NCBI RefSeq assembly: GCF_023091155.1
Contig: NZ_JAHWXK010000001.1
Location: 1,612,001 to 1,676,000, forward strand
Length of the DNA stretch: 64,000 bases
Origin: Microbacterium sufflavum
GTDB taxonomy: Bacteria; Actinomycetota; Actinomycetes; Actinomycetales; Microbacteriaceae
Direction: 5' to 3'
Shown here: one piece after another, positions 57,078 through 64,000 of the stretch
Layout: every line of letters begins with the position of its first letter
Position numbering within the stretch: the stretch's first letter is position 1
Notes under the pieces: model-generated
The model's input: the letters and a program-made list of their open reading frames with translations, nothing else
Told to the model about the DNA's origin: nothing
Databases searched by the model: none
Made by a program: the position numbers and the translations under genes

Positions 57078-57601
57078 CCAGGACCGCACGTGCCATCGCG
57101 CTGATGGCCGGCGTCCTCGTAGCCCTGACGCTGGGAGGATGCACCATGACCACCGACGAGAGCCGACTCGACGAATACCGGACAGAGGCCGAGGCGCTGG
57201 CCGACGAGATGGTCGGCATGATCCCGGCGGAGCTGGCCCCGACGACCGCTCCCGACGTCGAGTCGAGCGGACGCATGGTGCAGAACCCGGTCTCCGCCGA
57301 CCCCTCGCCCGACGACCAGGTGTGGTGGCAGGTGGACGTCTACGTCGAGCCGGTGCAGCGCGCCGCAGCCTCCGAGGACGCGGCGAAGGCGATCGCGGCG
57401 GGTCTGCTCGACGACGGGTGGGAGCACACCGATGCGCGCGAGACCGGAGAGGGCCGGCGGACCGCGGACGCCTACGCGAAGGACGACTGGTACGTCGAGG
57501 TGACCTGGGTGCGCACGGAGGAGGGCAAGTTCGAGACCGTCGAGCTCTCGGTCCTCAGCCCCCGCACGACCCGCGGCGACCACGACGAGATCCGCTCCTG
57601 A
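57074..57601 (+). CDS. Putative lipoprotein of the T7SS-like module (175 aa)
   Basis: ATG 57074 overlaps the hydrolase stop (ATGA). Signal peptide with lipobox LTLGGC (Cys about residue 23). The mature region has an EYRTEAEALADEMVGMIPAEL helix followed by a beta-rich domain (QVWWQVDVYVEP, WYVEVTWVRTEEGKFETVELSVLSP). Proteins of this kind in actinobacteria often sit beside ESX-like effectors and may act as an immunity or surface partner (inference). No family recognised. Confidence 0.72.
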   Translation: MTRTARAIALMAGVLVALTLGGCTMTTDESRLDEYRTEAEALADEMVGMIPAELAPTTAPDVESSGRMVQNPVSADPSPDDQVWWQVDVYVEPVQRAAASEDAAKAIAAGLLDDGWEHTDARETGEGRRTADAYAKDDWYVEVTWVRTEEGKFETVELSVLSPRTTRGDHDEIRS

Positions 57602-57657
57602 CGCCGATGCCGCCCGCCGGGGTCGGAGCATCCGGCGACGTCGCCTAAAATCGATCC

Positions 57658-58209
57658 ATGCGCGCCGCGGAGATCCAGGACGACCTTGCACAGATCCTCG
57701 TCACCGAGGAGGAGATCACCGCGAAGCTGGAAGAGCTCGCCGCGCGCGTCGCGGCCGACTACCAGGGCAAAGACCTCCTGCTGGTGGGCGTGCTCAAGGG
57801 GGCGGTCATGGTCATGGCCGACTTCGCGCGGGCTCTGCCGTTCCACGCCCCGATGGACTGGATGGCGGTGTCGAGCTACGGCGCGAGCACCAAGTCCAGC
57901 GGCGTCGTGCAGATCCGCAAGGACCTCGACACCGACCTGCACGGCAAGCACGTGCTCATCGTGGAGGACATCATCGACTCCGGCCTCACCCTGAGCTGGC
58001 TGCTGGAGAACTTCGAGTCGCGCGGTGCCGAGTCGATCGAGGTACTGGCGCTGCTGCGCAAGCCCGAGGCCGCGAAGGTCGAGATCGACTGCAAGTACGT
58101 CGGCTTCGACATCCCGGTCGAGTTCGTGGTGGGCTACGGCCTCGACTACGCCGAGCGCTACCGCAACCTCCGCGACGTCGCGGTCCTCGCGCCGCACGTC
58201 TACAGCTGA
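57658..58209 (+). CDS. hpt: Hypoxanthine phosphoribosyltransferase
   Basis: 183 aa. PRTase motif VLIVEDIIDSGLTLSWLL (about residues 98-115) binds PRPP; LLVGVLKGAVMVMADFARAL and the hood region (VEFVVGYGLDYAERYRNL) are typical. It salvages hypoxanthine and guanine to IMP and GMP. TAAAAT (57646-57651), the best -10 in the window, ends 6 nt before the ATG; the gene is probably leaderless and strongly expressed. First gene of the conserved hpt-ftsH-fol run. Confidence 0.95.
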   Translation: MRAAEIQDDLAQILVTEEEITAKLEELAARVAADYQGKDLLLVGVLKGAVMVMADFARALPFHAPMDWMAVSSYGASTKSSGVVQIRKDLDTDLHGKHVLIVEDIIDSGLTLSWLLENFESRGAESIEVLALLRKPEAAKVEIDCKYVGFDIPVEFVVGYGLDYAERYRNLRDVAVLAPHVYS

Positions 58210-58303
58210 GCCTCCGCACACCTCCGAGCACGCCGCGGAACCGTTGCGCCGTGGGTGAACGCACAGCGGCCCCCTAGCGGGGAGGCGATACGCTGATCCG
58301 ACC

Positions 58304-60304
<2,001 letters not shown>

Positions 60305-60305
60305 C

Positions 60306-60911
60306 GTGACGGTCGACAGGGAGCGCGTCGAGCGGCTCACCCGCGAGCTGCTGGAGGCGATCGGCGAGGACCCGGACCGACCGGGCATCAAGCAGACCCC
60401 GGCGCGCATGGCGGAGCTCTACGCGGAGTTCTTCTCCGGCGTGGGGGAGGACCCCGGAGCGCCCCTCGCGCACACGATCAGCGTGACGCGCGGTCCTGCC
60501 CCCGACACCCTGCCGTCCGGTGCGGTGCTGCTGCGCGACATCCGGTTCCGCTCGGTGTGCGAGCACCACCTGCTGCCGTTCGCCGGGCACGCGCACATCG
60601 CCTACCTTCCGGGCGAGCAGGTCGTCGGCCTCGGGGCGCTGGTGCGCGTCGTCGAGATCCTCGCGGCGCGGCCGCAGGTGCAGGAGCGGCTCGGTGAGCA
60701 GATCGCCGACACGATCGCCGAGCACCTCGACACGCGAGGCGTGCTGGTGGTGCTCGATGCGAGCCACGGCTGCGTCACGATGCGCGGCGGACGGCAGACC
60801 GAGGCGTCGACCCTCACGATCGCCGCGCGCGGGGAGTACACCGACGCCGTCGCCAGGGCCGAGCTCGTGACCCTGATCGGCATGTCCGTCCCGTCCGCCG
60901 GCGCGCGCTGA
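60306..60911 (+). CDS. folE: GTP cyclohydrolase I
   Basis: 201 aa from GTG 60306, one base after the FtsH stop codon (60304). Zinc and catalytic motifs: RSVCEHHLLPFAGHAHIAYLP (Cys and His ligands), LGALVRVVEILAARPQVQERLGEQIAD and HGCVTMRGGRQTEAST. It opens GTP to 7,8-dihydroneopterin triphosphate, the first step of folate synthesis. Close spacing with ftsH and a 1-base overlap with folP (TGATG) show an operon. An in-frame ATG at 60252 would overlap ftsH and is less likely. Confidence 0.95.
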   Translation: MTVDRERVERLTRELLEAIGEDPDRPGIKQTPARMAELYAEFFSGVGEDPGAPLAHTISVTRGPAPDTLPSGAVLLRDIRFRSVCEHHLLPFAGHAHIAYLPGEQVVGLGALVRVVEILAARPQVQERLGEQIADTIAEHLDTRGVLVVLDASHGCVTMRGGRQTEASTLTIAARGEYTDAVARAELVTLIGMSVPSAGAR

Positions 60912-61720
60912 TGACCGGTATCTGGGGCATCGTCAACGTCACGCCCGACTCGTTCAGCGACGGCGGCCGCTACTTCGACGTGGAGCGCGCGGTGGAGCAC
61001 GGCCTGCGGTTGCGGGCAGACGGCGCGACCGTGCTCGACGTCGGCGGGGAGTCGACCAGGCCGGGCGCGGAGCGTGTCGGTGCAGACGAGGAGCAGCGTC
61101 GCGTGCTCCCCGTGATCGAGCAGCTCGCGGCGTCCGGTGTGCCGGTGAGCGTGGACACGCTGAACGCCGCCACGGCCGCGGCGGCCGTGCGCGCGGGCGC
61201 CCGGATCGTGAACGACGTGTCGGGCGGCCTCGCCGATCCGGACATGCGTGCGGCCGTCGCCGAGTCGGGCGCCGACTACGCGATCGGCCACTGGCGCGGC
61301 TTCTCGGACGACATGTACGCGAGGGCGGAGTACCGCAGGGTGGCGCGCGACGTCGCGGGCGAGCTGCAGGAGCGGCTGGGGGAGGCCGCCGCCGCCGGCA
61401 TCGCCCCGTCGCGAGTGATCCTCGACCCCGGGATCGGCTTCGCGAAGGCCGGGGCACAGAACTGGGACGTGCTGCGCGGCCTCGACGAGATCGTCGCGCT
61501 CGGCCCGCGCGTGCTCATCGGCACCTCGCGCAAGCGGTTCCTCGCCGAGGTGCTGCAGGGTGCACGGCCCGAAGACGGCGAGGTGACGCAGGCGCGGCGC
61601 GATCTGGCGACCGCCGTCACGAGCGCCCTCGCCGCGCAGGCCGGGGTCTGGGCCGTCCGGGTGCACGACGTCGCCGCGACGCGCGACGCGCTCGCGGTCG
61701 CGAAAGCCTGGCGCGGCTGA
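60911..61720 (+). CDS. folP: Dihydropteroate synthase
   Basis: 269 aa TIM barrel. GIVNVTPDSFSDGGRYFD at the N-terminus, LDVGGESTRPGAERVG, VSVDTLNAATAAAAVRAGARIVNDVSGG, ILDPGIGFAKAGAQNWDVL and LIGTSRKRFL, all sulfonamide-target features. It joins 6-hydroxymethyl-dihydropterin pyrophosphate to p-aminobenzoate. ATG overlaps the folE stop by one base. It is the sulfonamide target. Confidence 0.96.
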   Translation: MTGIWGIVNVTPDSFSDGGRYFDVERAVEHGLRLRADGATVLDVGGESTRPGAERVGADEEQRRVLPVIEQLAASGVPVSVDTLNAATAAAAVRAGARIVNDVSGGLADPDMRAAVAESGADYAIGHWRGFSDDMYARAEYRRVARDVAGELQERLGEAAAAGIAPSRVILDPGIGFAKAGAQNWDVLRGLDEIVALGPRVLIGTSRKRFLAEVLQGARPEDGEVTQARRDLATAVTSALAAQAGVWAVRVHDVAATRDALAVAKAWRG

Positions 61721-61753
61721 GGCGGCGTCGGAGCCGCGCCGTACGCTAGAGGC

Positions 61754-62149
61754 ATGGACTTCCTCGACGAGATCGTGCTGACAGGGCTGACGGTGTTCGG
61801 CCGCCACGGGGTCTACGCGCACGAGCGCGAGGAGGGGCAGGAGTTCACGATCGACCTGCGTCTGCGGCTCTCGCTGGAGCAGGCCGCCGGATCGGACGAC
61901 GTGGCCGACACGGTGCACTACGGCGAACTGGCGGAACGCGTGGCCGCGGTGGTCGCCGGCGAGCCGGTCAACCTCATCGAGACCCTGGCGGAGCGCATCG
62001 CCGCGGTCGCCCTCGACGACCGTCGCGTGCAGGGCGTCACCGTCACGGTGCACAAGCCGCACGCGCCCATCCCGCTGGAGTTCGCCGATGTGGCCGTCAC
62101 GGTGCACCGCACCCGGGCGCCGGAGACCCTGGAGGACATCACGGTATGA
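61754..62149 (+). CDS. folB: Dihydroneopterin aldolase
   Basis: 131 aa. LTGLTVFGRHGVYAHEREEGQEFTIDLRLRLSLEQAAGSDDVADTVHYGELAERV is diagnostic (active-site Tyr/Glu regions), ending with a VTVTVHKPHAPIPLEFADVAVTVHR stretch. It converts dihydroneopterin to hydroxymethyl-dihydropterin. Although it lies in the fol operon, TACGCT (61742-61747) ends 6 nt before the ATG, so an extra leaderless promoter in the 33-bp gap is likely. It overlaps folK by ATGA. Confidence 0.95.
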   Translation: MDFLDEIVLTGLTVFGRHGVYAHEREEGQEFTIDLRLRLSLEQAAGSDDVADTVHYGELAERVAAVVAGEPVNLIETLAERIAAVALDDRRVQGVTVTVHKPHAPIPLEFADVAVTVHRTRAPETLEDITV

Positions 62150-62685
62150 GCCGCAATCTCACGCGCCCGCCCGACGTTCCCGCCCCGCGTCCCGGTCGCC
62201 CGGAGACGGTCGCGGTCGTGGCGCTCGGGGCGAACCTGGGCGACCGGCAGGAGACGATCCGCGCGGCCGTCGAGCGCATCCGTCGGCTGCCGCTGGTGAG
62301 CGACGTGCGCGTCTCGCGGCTGTTCGAGACGGTGGCGGTGCGCCTCGACGGTCCCGACCCCGACGCCCCGGGCTACGTCAACGCGGTCGCGCTCGTCACC
62401 ACGCGGCTGGCGCCGGAGATCCTGCTGAGCATGCTGCACGCGATCGAGGACGAGAACGGGCGCGTGCGGGAGGAACGGTGGGGCGACCGCACGCTCGACC
62501 TCGACCTCATCGCGTACGGCGATGTCGAATCGGACGACCCGCGGCTGGAGCTGCCGCATCCGCGCGCGGCCGAGCGCCTGTTCGTGCTGGAGCCGTGGCT
62601 CGACGTCGACCCCGGCGCCGCACTGGTCGGACACGGACGCGTCGACGACCTCGTGGCGGGGCTGCGGGCGCGGGGCGACGCATGA
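62146..62685 (+). CDS. folK: 2-Amino-4-hydroxy-6-hydroxymethyldihydropteridine pyrophosphokinase (HPPK)
   Basis: 179 aa. VVALGANLGDRQETIRAAVERIRRLP, YVNAVALVTTRLAPEILLSMLHAIEDENGRVREERWGDRTLDLDLIAYGD (the R-x-x-x-R-W-x-x-R-x-x-D-x-D-x-x motif), and LPHPRAAERLFVLEPWLDVDPGAAL. It pyrophosphorylates the pterin for FolP. ATGA overlaps with both folB and the DUF3180 gene. Confidence 0.95.
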   Translation: MSRNLTRPPDVPAPRPGRPETVAVVALGANLGDRQETIRAAVERIRRLPLVSDVRVSRLFETVAVRLDGPDPDAPGYVNAVALVTTRLAPEILLSMLHAIEDENGRVREERWGDRTLDLDLIAYGDVESDDPRLELPHPRAAERLFVLEPWLDVDPGAALVGHGRVDDLVAGLRARGDA

Positions 62686-63164
62686 AGCGCACGTCCGTCG
62701 GGCTGCTCGCCGTGCTCGCCCTCCTCGGGGGCGCCGTGGGGTTCGCGCTCGACCAGATGCTGACCGCGGGAGGGCGGGCCACGTTCACGCCGTCGCTGCT
62801 GCTGCCCGTGCTGCTCGTGCTCATCGCGATCGCGGCGCTCGGAGTCGCCTGGCCGGTGCGCCGCAGCGTCCGCTCCGGAACGCGTATCGACCCGTTCCGC
62901 GCGCTTCGTGCCGCGACACTGGCGCGGGCGTCGAGCCTGCTCGGCGCGATCATGGCCGGCTTCGGCGCAGGACTGCTGCTCTTCCTTCTGACGAGGCCGA
63001 TCGATCCGCCGGTAGGGTCGACAGTGGCGATGGCCGCGCTGATCGCGAGTGCAGTCGTGCTCGTCGTGGCCGCCCTCATCGCTGAACAGTTCTGCACCCT
63101 CCCGAAGGATCCTGATGACTCAGAACCCAGAGACCGCGCCCCTGAACCCGGCGGAGGGCACTGA
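62682..63164 (+). CDS. DUF3180 membrane protein
   Basis: 160 aa, four transmembrane helices (about 8-28, 35-55, 85-110, 115-140). It follows folK with an ATGA overlap, the arrangement found across actinobacteria, where DUF3180 is the usual neighbour of folK. The last 50 bp overlap the next gene. The function is unknown. Confidence 0.85.
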   Translation: MKRTSVGLLAVLALLGGAVGFALDQMLTAGGRATFTPSLLLPVLLVLIAIAALGVAWPVRRSVRSGTRIDPFRALRAATLARASSLLGAIMAGFGAGLLLFLLTRPIDPPVGSTVAMAALIASAVVLVVAALIAEQFCTLPKDPDDSEPRDRAPEPGGGH

Positions 63165-63696
63165 CCTCGACGCGCTGGACCGCGGCACGTACACGCAGTT
63201 GCGCACGGCGCGCAACGAGGCGCGCCTCGAGCTCGACGGCACGTGGCACCAGATCTCGCCGCGGTACGTCGTGTCGCAGATCGTGCAGAACGTCATCTTC
63301 CTGGTGATCGTCGCCGTCGCCGCGGTGGTGCTGAACGTCGTGCTCGAGCAGGACTGGGTCTGGATCCCCGCGGGCGCGATCATCCTGATCACCCTGATCA
63401 CGCTCGTGATCCTCCCGCGGCAGGCGCGCGCGATCGGCTACATGCTGCGCGCGGACGACATCGTGTTCCGCAAGGGGATCCTGTGGCAGCGCATGATCGC
63501 CGTGCCGTACGGGCGCATGCAGCTGGTCGACATCACGCAGGGCCCGCTCGACCGGGCGTTCGGCGTGTCCCAGCTGAAGATGGTGACGGCGGCGGCGACG
63601 ACGGGCGTGCAGATCCCCGGACTCACCCAGGCGGCGGCCGAGGCCCTGCGCGACACGCTCATCCAGGTGGCCGAGACCCGCCGGACCGGCCTGTGA
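63115..63696 (+). CDS. PH-domain membrane protein (YdbS/bPH2 type)
   Basis: 193 aa from ATG 63115 with AAGGA 5 nt upstream; this start overlaps DUF3180 by 50 bp, and no later good start is seen. Two membrane helices (about 60-80 and 84-104) are followed by a bacterial PH domain with RADDIVFRKGILWQRMIAVPYGRMQLVDITQGPLDRAFGVSQLKMVTAAATTGVQIPGL, the core bPH2 motif. YdbS/YdbT-like proteins act in membrane or cell-envelope protection in Bacillus. It overlaps the next PH gene by GTGA. Confidence 0.85.
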   Translation: MTQNPETAPLNPAEGTDLDALDRGTYTQLRTARNEARLELDGTWHQISPRYVVSQIVQNVIFLVIVAVAAVVLNVVLEQDWVWIPAGAIILITLITLVILPRQARAIGYMLRADDIVFRKGILWQRMIAVPYGRMQLVDITQGPLDRAFGVSQLKMVTAAATTGVQIPGLTQAAAEALRDTLIQVAETRRTGL

Positions 63697-64000
63697 GCGA
63701 GGCGCAGCTCCCTGGCTCCGCGGTCGGTCAGGCCGCGGCGCCGTCGACGAACCTCGCCGACGGCGAGTGGCACCGCATGCATCCGCTCACGCCGCTGTTC
63801 AAGGGCGGCCTGGCGCTGATCATCGTGGCCGGCATCGTGATCGCCAACATGCGCGATCGTGTGATCGCATGGCTGGTCGGCATGTTCACGCCGGAGGAAG
63901 CGCACTACGGCGACTACACCGGCGGCGATCCGGTGGACTGGGTGCTCTCGAACAACCTGGCGCTCGTGGCGCTGCTCGGGGTGCTGGCGCTCGTCGTCGT
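63693..64000 (+). CDS. PH-domain membrane protein, second of pair (YdbT-like), incomplete
   Basis: GTG 63693 overlaps the preceding stop (GTGA). The first 102 residues are visible: a Pro/Ala-rich lead, GEWHRMHPLTPLFKGGLALIIVAGIVIANMRDRVIAWL (the start typical of PH-domain YdbT-like proteins) and a second helix starting at the window edge. The gene continues beyond 64000. Confidence 0.75.
   Translation, partial: MSEAQLPGSAVGQAAAPSTNLADGEWHRMHPLTPLFKGGLALIIVAGIVIANMRDRVIAWLVGMFTPEEAHYGDYTGGDPVDWVLSNNLALVALLGVLALVV

Noticed and set aside
53046..57089. 1347-aa open frame on the minus strand across tilS and the T7SS-like module
   Set aside because: The translation is compositionally biased without motifs, while the plus-strand genes have family signatures and overlapping starts and stops.

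Overview
The window is very GC-rich (about 70%), gene-dense DNA from an actinobacterium, most likely a Microbacterium-like member of the Microbacteriaceae. The evidence is a mycoredoxin-type glutaredoxin, the tilS-hpt-ftsH-folE-folP-folB-folK-DUF3180 gene order, a DUF7882-type small protein, frequent GTG starts, and many start codons lying 6-7 nt downstream of a TANNNT -10 box (apparently leaderless genes). No transposase, prophage, CRISPR array, rRNA gene or pseudogene was seen. Three tRNA genes (Glu, Asp, Phe) lie at 49.9-50.2 kb.

Layout. 0-2.5 kb: a WXG100-type secreted-protein gene and a tiny lipoprotein. 2.5-11.9 kb: housekeeping and accessory metabolism (malate dehydrogenase, zinc metallopeptidase, prolyl aminopeptidase, aldehyde dehydrogenase, GPH-type transporter, mycoredoxin). 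It ends in a three-gene operon (binding-protein-like lipoprotein, CDF cation transporter, haloacetate-dehalogenase-type hydrolase) divergent from a siderophore-interacting-protein-like gene. A palindrome resembling an iron box lies between the two. 12-39.7 kb: a large cell-surface/exopolysaccharide (EPS) locus. 39.8-49.9 kb: LtrA protein, TetR regulator, DivIVA-like coiled coil, M23 peptidase with FG-GAP repeats, hydrolases and small hypothetical genes. 50-64 kb: tRNAs, a second M23 peptidase, and the conserved ppa/tilS/hpt/ftsH/fol cluster. The cluster is interrupted by a DUF937 gene and a three-gene type-VII-secretion-like module. The last gene (PH-domain protein) runs off the end.

The EPS locus has nearly all parts of a Wzx/Wzy pathway: a polyisoprenyl-phosphate sugar transferase, a DPM1-like glycosyltransferase fused to GtrA, a GT2 enzyme, an Alg14/Alg13-type split glycosyltransferase, a flippase, a polymerase/ligase, a chain-length protein, a CapK-like adenylate-forming enzyme, a Gfo/Idh oxidoreductase with an overlapping TIM-barrel partner, a TagD-like cytidylyltransferase with a CDP-alcohol phosphotransferase, and a secreted GH16 glycanase. 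Mixed with them are three giant secreted paralogues (1217-1288 aa) with a fibrinogen-like YCD..GGGW head, a beta-propeller, Fn3-like domains and two copies of a beta-sandwich-like module. The same module forms the N-terminus of the GH16 enzyme. One of the giants overlaps the CDP-alcohol phosphotransferase gene by ATGA, so it is physically wired into the EPS operon. Several EPS genes carry long structured or repeat-bearing 5' leaders: CTGGGGA repeats, GC hairpins, and a nested inverted repeat before the GH16 gene. I consider the combination of surface giants, shared module and leader elements the best candidate for an undescribed system here.
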